A stretch of DNA of 64,000 bases from Armigeres subalbatus. Lineage: Eukaryota; Arthropoda; Insecta; Diptera; Culicidae. The translations under genes and the position numbers were made by a program. The notes beneath the pieces were generated by a model, which made no database searches, was not told the origin of the DNA, and was given only the letters and a program-made list of their open reading frames with translations. The stretch covers positions 33,061,242 through 33,125,241 of the forward strand of contig NC_085141.1 in assembly GCF_024139115.2 (NCBI RefSeq). The letters are read 5' to 3'. Of this stretch, positions 1-12,581 are shown one piece after another. The first letter of the stretch is position 1, and each line of letters begins with the position of its first letter.

Positions 1-780
1 AATTTTATTATGAAATCGAGTGATAATAAAGTAGAACCAAATTATTCCTCCTACAAAGTCATAATCTCCACATTACAATGTACACACGATGCGCAAAAAC
101 GACCCTGACCCATCTTACCCCGTGACCCATCTTGCCCCGCCTAACCCTAACTGGTAATAAATAGGTTTTCGTGAGAAGTTCCTGTTGTTGAGAAAACCTG
201 AAAATTATTACATATAGGTACGTTACCGCCTGGATACGGCAGCGGCGGGTAGGAAACACAACCACAGTATGTGATTCATTAGCGTGATGGTTGTCGATTT
301 CCTTTACAATGAGTTAAATAAAAATAGCTTACTTTACATACTTATGGCGCCTGTACACTTCCTGTGTTGCAAATGGGTGACTTGAAAGATCTTCATCCTG
401 AGCAATGTCCTGCCTTCGCTTTATCCTGTTGCCAGGTTAAATTATGTCGAGTTCTTTTATTTTTTACTAGCAGACTCGACAAACTTCGTTTCGCCTAAAA
501 TTTTTTATTCTCTGGCTATATGCAGAAATTTCTGTTTCATTTATATGGGATCCCCCTTTACAAATGGGGGTGGGGTCTCGAACCATCTTAAGTGCCTTTC
601 CCGGCCCGAAAAACCTCTGCTTACAAATTTTCACGCCAATCGCTTCAGTAGTTTCCGAGTCTATAAGGACCAGACAGACAGAAATTCATATGTATATAGG
701 TAAGATAAGATGTATATAAGATTGCGGTTGCGCCGCCATGAGCCTCTGGGTTTGCCTCTGCTGCGACGACCCGCTGAGAT
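1..780. other. AT-rich non-coding DNA with a probable repeat fragment
   Basis: No convincing gene. Positions 530-700 contain a G-run segment followed by a tail with a gacagacagaca-type stretch, which resembles the 3' portions of dispersed insect repeats. This is an impression from composition only; I cannot assign a family. Confidence 0.3.
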
Positions 781-801
781 AAACGTCGGCAGCCACGCAG
801 T

Positions 802-3150
802 CTATGGAAGGTCTACAAATTGTCTTTCAACGGATCGATCAACCTTGCCGTAGAGCTGGGCGAGCTCGTGGTTCATTCTTCGCCGCCACACACCGTCTTC
901 TTGCACACCGTCAAAGATGGTCCTAAGCACTCGTCTCTCGAATACTCCGAGTGCTTGCAAGTCCTCCTCGAGCATTGTCCATGTTTTATATCCGTAGAGG
1001 ACTACCGGTCTTATCAGCATCTTGTACCTGACACATTTGGTGCGGTGGTGAATCTTTTTTGATCGCAGTTTCTTCTGGAGCCCGTAGTAGGCCCGACTTT
1101 CACAGATGATGCGCATTCGTATTTCACGACTAACATTGTTATCAGCCGTTAGCAAGGATCCAAGGTAGACGAATACCTCGACCACCACAAAGGTATCCCC
1201 GTCTATCGTTACACTGCTTCCCAGGCGGGCCCTGTCGCGCTCGGTTCCGCCCACAAGCAGGTATTTTGTTCTCGTCAGTTCTCGTCCACAATTTTTCATA
1301 GCTCTACGCGGTCTATACTGTCGTATGCCGCCTTAAAATCAATGAACATATGGGACCTGGGATGGGATTGGGACCTGGTATTCACGGCATTTTTGAAAGA
1401 TTTGCCGTACAGTAAAGATCTGGTCCGTTGTCGAGCGGCCGTCAACGAAGCCGGCTTGATAACTTCCGACGAACTCATTCACTAATGGTGACAGACGACG
1501 GAAGATGATCAGGGATTTCACTTTGTAGGCGGTATTAAGGATGATCGCTCGAAAGTTCTCACACTCCAGCTTGTCGCCTTTCTTGTAGATGGGTCATATA
1601 ACCCCTTCCTTTCACTCTTCCGGTAGCTGTTCAGTTTCCCAGATTCTGACTATCAGTTTTTGCAAGCAAGTGGCCAGCTTCCGGGCCCATCTTGATGAGC
1701 TCAGCTCCGATACCATCCTTACCAGCTGCTTTATTGGTCTTTAGCTGTCGGATGGCATCCTTAACTCCCTTCAAGGTGCGGGCTGGTTGGCTTCCATCGT
1801 CCGCTGAACTGACGTAGTCATCTCCTACGCCGCTGCCTTGACTTTCACTGCCTGTACTCTCAGCGCCATTCAAATGTTCCTCGTAATGCTGCTTCCACCT
1901 TTCGATCACCACACGTTCGTCTCAACCTCTTCCGGCAACGCTCCCTCGAGATGCTGCGCGTATGCAGTGGCGACATCAGGTTGCTTCAGTCGCTCTAGGT
2001 CGTACAGCGACGGTCGTCGATACCGAACATTGTTGATGACGGATAGTTTTGGGCGCATTTTCACCATCACCAGATAATAGTCAGAGTCGATGTTAGCGCC
2101 ACGATATATCCTGCCGTCGATAATGTCAAATAAGTGCCGTCCATCAATCAGATTTGTGATTCTGTCTGCAGTGGTGATCTCCAGGTGCACCGATACGGAC
2201 GGCTATGTTGGAAGTAGGTGCTGCGAATGGCCATATTCTTGGAGGAATTAGTCGTAGGCCGTTTTCGTTCGTCAGCCGGTGAGCGCTGTACTTCCCAATA
2301 GTCGGTTTAAACTCCTCCTTGGCCAACCTGAGCGTTTAAATCTCCTATGACGATTTTAACGTCGTAGCTTTGGCAGCTGTCGTTTTCGCATTCCAGCTGA
2401 GTGTAGAATGCGTCCTTATCATCATCAGTGCTTCCGGAGTGTGGGCTATGGACCTTGATTATGCTGAAGTTGAAGAACCGGCCTTTGATCCTCAACCTGC
2501 ACATTCTCTCATTGATCGGACACCACCCGATCACGCGCCTTTGCATATCGCCCATCACTATGAAAGCTGTTCCCAGCTCGTGTGTGTTGCCGCAGCTCTG
2601 GTAGATGGTATGATTACCTCTAAACGTTCGCACCATTGATCCCTACAAACAAACCTCCTGCAGCGCTACGATGCCGAATCCACAGTCCTTGAGCACTTCG
2701 GCGAGTATGCGTGTGCTCCCGATGAAGTTGAGAAATTTGCAGTTTCACGAACCGAGTTTCCAATCGCTAGTCCCTTTTCGTCGCAGCGGTCTTCGCCGAT
2801 GGTTCCGGTCCGTACTCTCTTGTTGAGAGTACATAAGTTGCGTTGCGTAAGTTTTTCTAAAGGCTGGCTTGCAGGGCCTGACATCAAACCCTCTAAATTT
2901 CCGGGGGACCATTCCTCCTTATTCTCGGTGGACCATGGTGTACAGTTTCACTTAGAGTACCTCGCTGGTACTCGGACGATGATCAGCCGCCCCTAACATG
3001 GAGAACAGACGCTGTTATAAGCCGCTCCTAACATGGAGAACAGACGCTCAGTAAGATTTGCACCTCCGGAGAGGAGCAAACTCCCCCTTCCCTGTCAGTA
3101 TACGACCATAGTTCCCACCGGGGTTGGTTACCCGATCTTCCCTAAGGTTT
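802..3150 (-). mobile_element. RTE-like non-LTR retrotransposon copy 1, defective
   Basis: Read on the minus strand, the fragments follow the order of an endonuclease-reverse transcriptase LINE. An N-terminal piece lies at 2666-2887. An AP-like endonuclease piece with the core IGDLNAQ lies at 2307-2636. An RT N-terminal part with AGKDGIGAELIKMG lies near 1700, RT motifs YQAGFVDGRSTTDQI and FIDFKAAYDSIDR near 1330-1470, and a C-terminal part with YLGSLLTADNN and RRMNHELAQLYG at 802-1299. Frames change several times. FKAAYDSIDR runs directly into the C-terminal part, so the palm segment carrying the YADD-type motif is deleted. The 5' end shares more than 1 kb with a second copy at 40.5-41.6 kb. 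The element cannot encode an active RT. Confidence 0.8.
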
Positions 3151-3404
3151 CTCGTATCCCGTCCAGCGCCACGAGGACTTAGGGATAGGAGTTGCTGGGT
3201 AAGAGGCTAAGGAGCGCGAGATGGGGTCTGTTTTATTCCTTCAGGTACGCGAAGTACCAATGGTACGCTTTACCCAGCATTTGCCGTGTATGGACATGCT
3301 AGGTTGATTTTGGTTTTTAACCAGGTGTAGTTGAACTTGTAGATCAATTGATCTAAATTCTCGAACAGTTGGAGAGCCTAGATCATCTGCATCAAACCAA
3401 AATA

Positions 3405-3625
3405 ATACGCAAAGAAAAGATATTTTAGTTACTAGATAAAGATTGTCGCTACTGTTCCCTTTGTTCTGCTGTCCGAAACATGTGTGGTACATACCTGTCA
3501 AATCGTATGGATTTTCCTTCTTTGACATTTAGCTCCCCTATCCTCGCCAGCAAAAGATGTTCCGGACAGCGACGACAGCGACAATCTTTATCTAGTAACT
3601 AAAATATCTTTTACGCAAAGGCTTT
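3405..3625. repeat. MITE-like foldback element
   Basis: An inverted repeat: the arm at about 3418-3453 (agatattttagttactag and onward) returns as its reverse complement at about 3577-3612, with further imperfect pairing inward around ctgtccgaaacat. Arms are nearly identical over about 36 bp, with a 120-bp centre and no coding potential. Confidence 0.65.
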
Positions 3626-5596
3626 AGGGTCTTCCAGGGACAAGCAGGGTTGTTTTCCGTTTTGAAGTTCTTCTTAATCGGTAAATTTAACTCATATTGA
3701 ATTTGGTAACCAAACTAACATTTAATGTCAATGTAAATGTTATTTCAACTCGTCTATACGGCTTCAAGCTGAATATGTGTGCTATACACATGATCAAGAA
3801 CTTCTATTCAATGCTTTTACCAGCAAATCTGGCGAATCTATTCAGCTGTTTTTGACGTGTCTGCACAACTACTTTACAGCATGTTACACAGTTTTTTCTC
3901 AATCTTTACTAAACCATTTAGTAATATAATTCGCTTCAATGGCGCTTATTCAGATTTTTTGAATCTGTTAAATAAGTTTTATACAGCCATTGAATTCAAT
4001 TTGATTAAATATTATTTGAGAGGAGAGTAAATTTCGGGAGTTTATTCAATGTTTTTTTTTTGTGAAAACTCAAATATCAATTTTGTTGCTACCTAGATTC
4101 GAACTCCTGATCTCCTGATTCAATGGCCGCTGCTCTGTAATCACCGTCATTTTGACATATGTAAATAACAAAGAAAATTATGGATGTGCTTCTTCGCATA
4201 CCCTATAGGTTGTTTTACTAACGCTATTTTCAGATTCATGCTGTATAAACGTTAGAAAGAGGCCTACATGCTGCTTTCAGCACATAAGCTTAAAAATTAT
4301 GCTTTCAGCATTATTTCAACCATTATTCAAACATCTATCAGCATGTTCTGTTGGCTAACTTTTATCCATCATCAATCGCTGAAATTGTTTTAAGGCAACA
4401 TTTTCTCGACCTGTATAGATGCTACTTTGCTGCAAATCGTTTAACAGTAGCCGTCAACAGAAATATCGCTTCTAAATGGCTTGTTTTCTTACGCTATCTG
4501 CTAGCATTAATGACAGCGCTTTGTCAGTTGCTATAAGAGCAGATGAATATCTTTGTAGCTGCATTACAGAAATCAATAGCTCATACACAGCTCCGGCAAC
4601 AAAAATCAAATGTAAACATAGCGGTTTTGACGTTCCATACTGATATGCTATTAAAAGAAGCAGTAATAGGTTTACTTAAACGTTGTGTAATCTTCAAAGG
4701 TACAGAAGTTGCCTAAAAGCTTCGTTAGTTCATTTATAGCGTCATTACGCTATATTGTTAGTGCTATAACAACAGCGTTTTTTTTTTTCATTGTGAATGC
4801 TACTCACCGTAATATGGGAAGTTGCTAACAAGCAACTCAGTTACATACATGAGCTCTTAACCGATAAGCTTTGTTGCTAATTCAGACAGAGCTGTTTTAT
4901 GACTATATGAAAGCTGCATAAACGATAAAAGGTTAAATATATTCGGCACACTGACTAGCTGATAGATATTTGGGTAATAGTCGAGTAGAAGTTTAAGGGA
5001 TTATTTGCGGAGGCTTTTCTTTTATTCAGCATTGGCTGCTTTTATTCAAATATTATACAGCCAAAGGCTAGAAGTTGAAGCTTTTAGCACCAAAAATGTT
5101 AGTTGGGAAGGTACCCCGGGGCAAGTGAAAATGCCGGGTAAGTGGGTATTATGGCTGCCTATGAATCGATTAACGTTTTAATGGTAACAATTTTCTAGAG
5201 AGATGAAGCAGGACTATCAACGAATACACCTGACCCAAAAATATTTGGAATCAAGAGCATTTGAGGCACCATGCTAAAATGCTATCGCTTGATCATGACT
5301 TCTACCGGAAAAAGCTATTACTTGTATTTTAACTCAATGGATTTCCAACAGAATAGTCGTTTCTAAATTTATCATTGATATGGAAGGTGAATAGTTTGAG
5401 CAATAAATAATATTGTTTGACATCGAAAACGATTTGTATTTTTTTTTATTAAATCCAAAATCTGCAATTTTCACTTTCACTTGAGTTTTGACATACAAGG
5501 GGCAAGTGGGACATATTTGAACAACATTTTCGATATAGCCATTTTTATTGTTTTTAAGTCGTTGTCTAGTGAAAAATAAATTCGACATTTATATAC
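3626..5596. other. AT-rich non-coding stretch
   Basis: No gene recognised. Around 4085-4160 the minus strand carries a B-box-like GTTCGAATC block preceded by a tRNA-like stretch, possibly an eroded SINE head. Around 5105-5130 and 5498-5515 there are two pieces with ggggcaagtg. Nothing else can be supported. Confidence 0.3.
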
Positions 5597-5795
5597 CATA
5601 GGGGAACAGACGGCTTTGGCAGGTTTTGTTCTATTATTGTCAGGGAGGTTTTTGCCGACCGAATTTTTTGAAATTTGGCCACAATATTCTTTGATATGCA
5701 AAAAATGTTTAGGCCAAATTTGAGCATAATCAATCATAAAAAAAACCCTGACAATAATAGAACAAAACCTGCCAAAGCCGTCATTTCCCCTATAT
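5597..5795. repeat. MITE with about 48-bp terminal inverted repeats
   Basis: The left arm at 5597-5646 (starting ataggggaa, containing cggctttggcaggttttg) recurs as its reverse complement at 5747-5795. The arms are nearly perfect, enclose about 100 bp, and contain no ORF. The structure is that of a non-autonomous DNA transposon; the superfamily is not determined because no clear target duplication was seen. Confidence 0.75.
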
Positions 5796-7068
5796 CATAT
5801 CTAATTATCTTCTATATAATAAAAATGAAATGGTCTGTGTTCGTATCCGCATAACTCAAAAACGGTTGGATGGAATTACGTTCATTATACAGTCGCCTCT
5901 CCATGTAGAGAGTAGATGTAGAGAGTCGACTGTAGTTTCCGACGGGTTTATATAATATTTCCTCATGCGAAAATCATAATAAAGTTGAGTAAATCGTGAA
6001 AAACTGAAATAAAGATTCGTATGGAAATTTCGCATGGGCAGTTCACAACGCGCATTTTCGCCTACTATGCAGGACAACGTCTGCCGGGTCAACTAGTTCT
6101 ACAATATAGATCAACAGGTATGTCTTGTGTTTTGTAATTTTCAAACTTCAAGTGCTGATTTATGTAATAATTTGTGTTCTAAACAGAGACATTTTTCATC
6201 GAAGTATGCCGCGTTAGACGATTGACGTGTTTTGCTTTTGCGAAAAAAATCTTTGTCAAAATAAGAGATTTTTATTAAAAGAAACGATAAATTTAAAGTC
6301 GAAATAAGCTGTACCGTGAAGTGAAACAAGATGAAAGATAAAATGTTCCAGTTGATAGTTATAACTACATAGCTCGAAAAATTTCGTGTAAGAGTTGAAG
6401 CCAAGGTTGAAGCATTGTAATACTGCACCTAAGACGACCTAACCTTCTGCTTGTTCTTCCGGGGATTAATTCGTATATGTTGTCCAGTATTGGTAAGATG
6501 GTGTCCATTCAGGTACGTAATAATTTTCAAATACTTGTATCGGGCCATAGATCTCTACCAATAATGTAGAGCGTGTAGTTCTAATTTTGTTCTCGGGGTA
6601 TTGCGGAGGTCAATAGTGAAATTCAAATCCCTGCCTTTCCCAGGAAGTTTCTCGAGTGGAAAATTGTCTTGACTTCACCCGCTACTTAGTAACCTCCAGT
6701 TAAAAAATAATCCACACGTCATTGCTGTAGAATCCAATGGCCGGGATATTATTTCCAGGAATATTCGCGATTTGGCTTATGAGCTTATCGGTCTTGGAGG
6801 AACACTATTTGCACCCGTTCGTCTCAACTACTTGTTTCCCACTCCCGAGCCAACTGCCTTCTTCAGTTTTGCCACATATACAGATTTTTCTGTAATGATA
6901 CAGATTTTTGAGTCAATTTTGAACCGAGAATCTGTAAATACAGATTACAGATTTTTCAGAAATCAACAGATTTTATACAGATTTTGAATATTGCAGAATA
7001 AAACTCATTTCTCTCAAAAACTTCTTCTTCTCCAGTGGCTCTATCAAAATGAATACACCACTAGGTGT
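5796..7068. other. Non-coding stretch with acagattttt repeats
   Basis: No gene recognised. Positions 6880-6985 contain six or so scattered copies of acagatttt, a low-complexity minisatellite-like patch. The rest is AT-rich without structure I can support. Confidence 0.35.
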
Positions 7069-7208
7069 TCCAATCTGCCAAATTCACGATTTTAGTATGG
7101 GAGAGTATGGGAGAGCCAGCCGGTTTGTTTTCGTTTTGCACTGAAAGTGAATGTTTCACCCCCACCTTCTTCTCTTCCGCAAACTTGGCAGATTGGAGCA
7201 CCTAGTAC
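7069..7208. repeat. Short MITE (about 140 bp)
   Basis: Inverted arms of about 21-27 bp: actaggtgttccaatctgcc starting at 7070, and its near-exact reverse complement ending at 7208. The interior is non-coding. Confidence 0.6.
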
Positions 7209-7318
7209 TGTACTCATCTTGGGCTCTACATTCCTACTGGAACATGGCCTATTTTTCAACTCAATGTTCTATTATCATTTTCACAGTTAATATTTGAAGG
7301 CCTTTCTATGTCCACCAA

Positions 7319-7585
7319 TTGCATGAACATGTATCTTGTGTAGCAAGTAAAATGGATACACTATGCCTAAAGAGCCGATTATGTTCCTCTCCCGAAAACA
7401 TCTTATGCCGCAATCCTTTTTTAAGCAAATTTATGCTCCAATTTTCCAATTCTATACCTAATCTATCAGCGGCTGTAAAGCACACTTTATTGCAGACAAT
7501 TTTAAACCCAACGGAGGAATCACCGAGCATCATAAAGGTTTTTAAAAACAATATCGAGTATCAAATCTCACGTCAAACTTTGTAG
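7319..7585 (+). pseudogene. Coding-like repeat fragment, family unknown
   Basis: An 88-codon open frame. Its first third (around CVASKMDTLCLKSR and CSSPENIL) is clearly related to a minus-strand frame at about 31.9-32.1 kb containing AMDTLCPGNRKCFPPENIL. Two diverged copies in one window suggest remnants of a dispersed protein-coding repeat, perhaps a transposon gene, but I do not recognise the family. No intact domain is visible. Confidence 0.35.
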
Positions 7586-7589
7586 ATAA

Positions 7590-10165
7590 TGTTTTTTTGT
7601 ACAACTGAATGAAAAATCCAGCTTTCCACGCTAGCCATAATGGCGACTGCTATAAATAAATCTGACAGTAACTGCTTCCGACGCTGAACTGTTTTCGACG
7701 CTCGTCGTAACTTAGCAACTACATTGTTTGTTTATTAAGAGAAATAATGTGACTCGAGGAAATTAGGGATTTTTTTCAGTAACTTGTAACATGTTTCTAA
7801 TAATTAAAAACTTATCCTCCATATCATCAATTCACAAATATAATACGTTTTCTTATGTTGTAGGTCGATGTCCTTTTTCAGGCAACAAAAATTTTAGTAT
7901 ACACCTGGATATGAAGTTTTTTTACATGATGGTCCCCAACTAATACATGTGTGAATGCAGCATTCAGATTCGATTTTTTGCGAATTGTATTTAAATTAGC
8001 CGAGCTGTATGTTTTGATTATATATCGGAATTTTTCTTTACAGCTTAGATCGGAGTGACAAATACTGGTGCTGTTTCGTCTTGTTTTTGTGAATATTTTA
8101 TTTTAACATAACGTTAACGATACGAAAAAAGCTTCAAGGATTTTACAGTAATGTGTTTAATTCAAATTATTTGTTAAATTCTCTGATACTAAAATTTGTT
8201 TTGTTGAACCACAAGTTTGATATTATAATACGGAATATCATCTTCTAATACTAGCTGTGCATGTGCTTATATAATACAATACAATAATACGGAATATTGT
8301 GTTCTGTGTAGATTTATTTTCCCTTGGTTTGATTGGTTCCGCGAGTGTCGACAATTGCTAATTTACTTTCTGGGCTTTCAATTGAATAAAGACGGAGGCT
8401 TTTGGTCGAAATCATCGAATGAATATATTATTCAGCGGCGGTGAATCGATGTGGAGGATCTGTTTCGTCTCTTCGGATGTTAGTAGTGTTTTTGTGCAGA
8501 TTGCCTATCGGTCTAGGGCTATCGGGTACTCGCTGCAGCTCGAGTACGTTCTCCTTTACCGATGATGCGCAAACATATGAAATCAGTGCCGTATGTTCCA
8601 ACAATCCAACGGTTGTAGTTTTCGATCACATAAGGTCAGCGGTTTATGATGCGCCTAGAGCAAAATGATCATAAGTTAACGGAGGAACGCTTTCCATATG
8701 CGACAAAACCAATTAGAATAAAGCAATATTAATGAGGCTGACCCAGCACACAGGTACTACACGTTTGATACGCAATCCAACGAACAAATCAATTTTTGTC
8801 ACTTGTACTGAACATTAGTACTGAGTATTTTCGATTTCATCATTGATTTTCAGAGAAACAAATTAGCATTTGCCGACGTCCGATAGAGGCAAATAGAGGA
8901 TTGTGAACAGGCTTGTGAAATGTCATCTGCATGTCATTTGACTAATTTGTTCATAACTTTTTTTAGAAGCCAAATCTATTCCATAATTTTAGATGTACTT
9001 ATAACGCTTGAGTAGGGCTATATTTTTGTCCAAGGGTACATTGCTCTAAATATCACATCTGAGCCTGGAGAGAGAAAATTCTCCAAAATGTCACGTGTCA
9101 TTTGACATAATGTCATTTGAATGACATTTTGTCTCCCACGCCCCAGATTACATATTTACAGCAATGTCTTGTTCGACAAAGTTGTAGGCACATTTAAGCG
9201 CTATAAGTTCGTCATACCTCGTGAATCGATAGCTACCTTCTGGAAAAAGTTCTGGGAAAATTAAACAAACGAATGCAAATGACATTTTACAACACTGATT
9301 GTGAATGAAATATTAAAAAACAACTTCATCGAAATCAGAACTCACATCCTAATAGTGTAGCTGTTTGTCTAATTTAAATCTAAATGCTAGGAACTAGTCG
9401 GGTCGGAGTGATAAAATCTGCGCTGCATTCAGGTATGTCTTGGTTGGGAATCATCATGTTATTAGGCTTTCAGCGATCGTGTACGTACACGCACGTTTCA
9501 CTCACACTTTTACTCGGTTTGTTTGCAACCACGAGCAGCTGTCACGGCAAAATCAAATGGGATTGTTTGCAACCACGAACCTGCGTTCGTGTTGGTGAGA
9601 AATGTCGGCGAGACCCTAATAGGCCTTTATGTCACCTTTTTTACACATTTTCAGGCTTTGATTCAGAAGTGTGGCACACTGGGGCACAATTTTGACATTT
9701 GTAGGACCTTAATGAAAATACTGGCAGCCTTGCCGAATTTTGTTTTGATTTGTTTTCAATTACGTAGGGCAATTCACCCAATAATTGACGATAAATAAAA
9801 TCTCTATAGGAGCTATATTTTATTACGGCAGTTTTATCATAAAGTTCTTTAGATAATAGTCATTAATAATTATATTGAACTTTATTGAGCACAGAAAGCT
9901 CAATTCATCGGCAAGAGGAAGAATATGAAAGCAAAAAGATTTAGGAATCATACAGTTTTGACAAGAAATGAATGAGATCAGCCAGAACGGTAAGATGGTA
10001 ACCTGGCTTAGAAACCTCGCAGTTAATAACTGTGGAAGTGCTTAATGAACACTAAGCTGCGAGGCGGCTCTGTCCCAGTGTGGGGATGTAATGCCAATAA
10101 GAAGGAGCAGATGGAAAAACCATATCATTAGCCTAACACGTCACTTTTCAATTCTCGAGTAAATC
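7590..10165. other. Non-coding stretch
   Basis: No gene recognised. Around 8925-9290 several copies of atgtcatttga occur in both orientations, which suggests an eroded inverted-repeat element without clear ends. Short open frames at 8441-8668 and 9384-9798 show no family features and no splice context. Confidence 0.3.
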
Positions 10166-10170
10166 ATGAA

Positions 10171-10424
10171 AGCACAGATAAACAGACGTCTCACTTAGAA
10201 CAAAATGCAATCAAAATCATCGTCATGAAAACATTATCGCCCAATGCTAAATACCCTGTGTGTGGTCAAGCGGCAACCAGATGGCGGTAGTGAGCAAACG
10301 TCAAACACAAACAAAACCGATGGAAGCGCCATCGGTGGCCGATCGACCACCTACAGAAAATTGAATCCACCGTTAAAAAGCTGAAAGATGGAACATGTGT
10401 TGAGTGAGACGTCTGTTTCTCTGT
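10171..10424. repeat. MITE with CACAGA..AAACAGACGT termini, copy 1
   Basis: The left terminus at 10171-10195 (cacagataaacagacgtctc) recurs as its reverse complement at 10401-10424. The same terminal sequence bounds another element at 63044-63303, and a single end occurs near 41855. The interior of this copy shares a cgccca motif with the 63-kb copy. Non-coding. Confidence 0.6.
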
Positions 10425-11387
10425 GATGAAAGTATATATATAGTGGTACGGAAAACAAAATTTTACGATTATAAAAACATAAAAAAAGATATTCCACGAG
10501 AGTAATCTTGCATTTGACTTATGAACAAAAGGAAACATAGAAGTAGTGAATTGTAATTCACTTCACCATAACGAAACTTAAAACTAATTCATATCAATTT
10601 CCATTAGATGTCTACTTTATCTCCATTTACCCTATGTCTAATCACCGCACCGAAACATTCAGAAGCTGAGATTTTTACGGCGGTAATGAATTGCTATTAT
10701 TTTCTATAGGGTTTGTATAGTGAAAGAATTAGCTCCGTATGGGAAGAGCCTCGAAAACTATCACTTTTGGATTCCGATTAGGCAACTTATAGGTACATAA
10801 GGACAGGTGAAACATTGAAATCCACTTCATGGAGCTATGTACAAAAATCCTCTTGCTGCAAAACTAATGTCTTCCCCCTGCTACAAGGCGAGAAGAACCG
10901 TTCCAAACTCAAATCCTGTTGTGCGGGTTTTCTTCCATCTTTTTCCGCGCGCATATTCATACAGAATACGCTCTTCTTTAGAATCCACCCTGGGGAGAGG
11001 AACATCTCAATGCGACCGCGGCTGGCTGATGTTATCGTCCGATCCGAAAATACGAAGAAAATCAGTCTGGAAATGAATTCACATCGAGAATCTTGATGTT
11101 TTTATCCTATCACCAGAAAATCTGTTGAGTGTTTGACAACCGATCAGCTTGATGTTTCGTTTGCAGTGTTGCCAAATTTTGCGAATTGTCAAAATGACAA
11201 TCTGTCATATTTCAGGTGAGGCACAATTTATGGCACAATGTGGCACAGATAATCACATAGTAAAAAACGAACACAAATTTAATTGTGCTCAGCGTCCCAC
11301 CCCTTGATTTATTCTCATTGGTAAAACAGCTTATTTATTTTTTTCATTTTATTCAATATTAGTCAACCAAACATTGCATCGATAAAC
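10425..11387. other. Non-coding stretch
   Basis: No gene, RNA or repeat could be supported. The short overlapping plus-strand frames at 10815-11096 have no recognisable features. Confidence 0.3.
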
Positions 11388-11645
11388 TCTAGAGTGCTTT
11401 GAAAATAGGTCGTATGTGCAAAAGAGAGTCTCTCTTTGGATCTATTCTCTTTCGATTATTACGAAATTATACAAAAGTTTAATTCAAATTTCTTGGCAGA
11501 TATCCAAAGACAATAGCTTTGTCTATCATGCTGAAGTGGAAATGTAGCAAAACATGCAAATCTAGCCGATATATTAGCGAAAGAGAGCGTGATTGAAGAG
11601 AATCTCTCGTTTGCACATACGACCTATTCTCAAATCAATCTAGAA
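11388..11645. repeat. MITE with about 65-bp terminal inverted repeats
   Basis: The left arm (tctagagtgctttgaaaata at the start, then ggtcgtatgtgcaaa) recurs inverted at about 11577-11645, where it ends in tttgagaataggtcg on the opposite strand. Arms are imperfect but long; the interior is short and non-coding. Confidence 0.65.
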
Positions 11646-11814
11646 CTATTGTTTTCCCTTGTTTCCGAAACCACTGCCCCCGATGCCCGACAACCGGCGC
11701 CCCTGAACGCCCCGGCGGTTGCAGTGTGCTCATCTCTCATGAGTGCTTGACATCAGATGTCAAATTATTTCATTGCAGTCATCATTCAATGCACTAAACA
11801 AAAGGGGCGGAAAT

Positions 11815-12121
11815 CGTTTAATATAGACCAATGCAAACTCTAACTTAACCTCACTTATTTTGATAGTTCACAGAGCTTGTTTACAAGGTGTTGGAAGAAA
11901 AATCGATGAAGGGAAAATTAAAAATCATATTTTTAGTTTAAAATTGCTGTGATCCGAATACTTTAGTGTTATTCTTTGCATTCAGCATGAAATCAATCGC
12001 AAAGGACATCTACATGCGAATAAAATGACGAAACAATTCTATCGGAAGCTGGGCCGGAGGCTAAGTCCCGGAGAAAAAGCTCTGTGAACTGTCAACCTAC
12101 GTCATCATGCACTGGTCTATT
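11815..12121. repeat. MITE with imperfect inverted arms
   Basis: The left arm (atagaccaatgca and a block ending gatagttcacagagctt) matches the reverse complement of the right arm (aagctctgtgaactgtc and a block ending tgcactggtctat). The element is about 305 bp and has no coding potential. Confidence 0.55.
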
Positions 12122-12581
12122 CGTGACATCCGATATGCTTGACAGAAAACAACAAAATGGTACATACATATAAACTCTCGAGAGATCTTTGGAAAAGCCG
12201 TAGATGCTGCGTCACAGCTTAATTTTATTTACCTTCATACTAACGTGCTTTTTCGAACTTCTTCGCCACCTAGGAATCTGTGCCATTGAATTTGTTTGTG
12301 CCTCCTCCGACTAAACTTGAACGAAAGAAAAAAAAAACAAACAACGGAAGAGTTTTCCTAAATTTCCCATCGGATTTCTTTCATATTGGTGTTGTGAAAC
12401 GAGCACCCGGCCGACCTTGAATTGCCTTAATCAAAACGTGGGAGCGAAATTTTCTATAAACTACGGGGGACATCGGAAAAATACCTATAGTTTTCTTACT
12501 GGACTAGAAAATCGGATTATAGTTTTCCAAGTTAAATTCGTGAGTATTCGTGAGAAATTTATTTTTTTTACCACTAGATGA
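12122..12581. other. Non-coding flank downstream of the gypsy integrase
   Basis: This lies 3' of the integrase stop on the minus strand and probably includes the 3' untranslated end of the 12.6-19.3 kb gypsy element. I searched for an LTR repeated upstream of gag and found none, so the element boundary here is not fixed. Confidence 0.35.
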
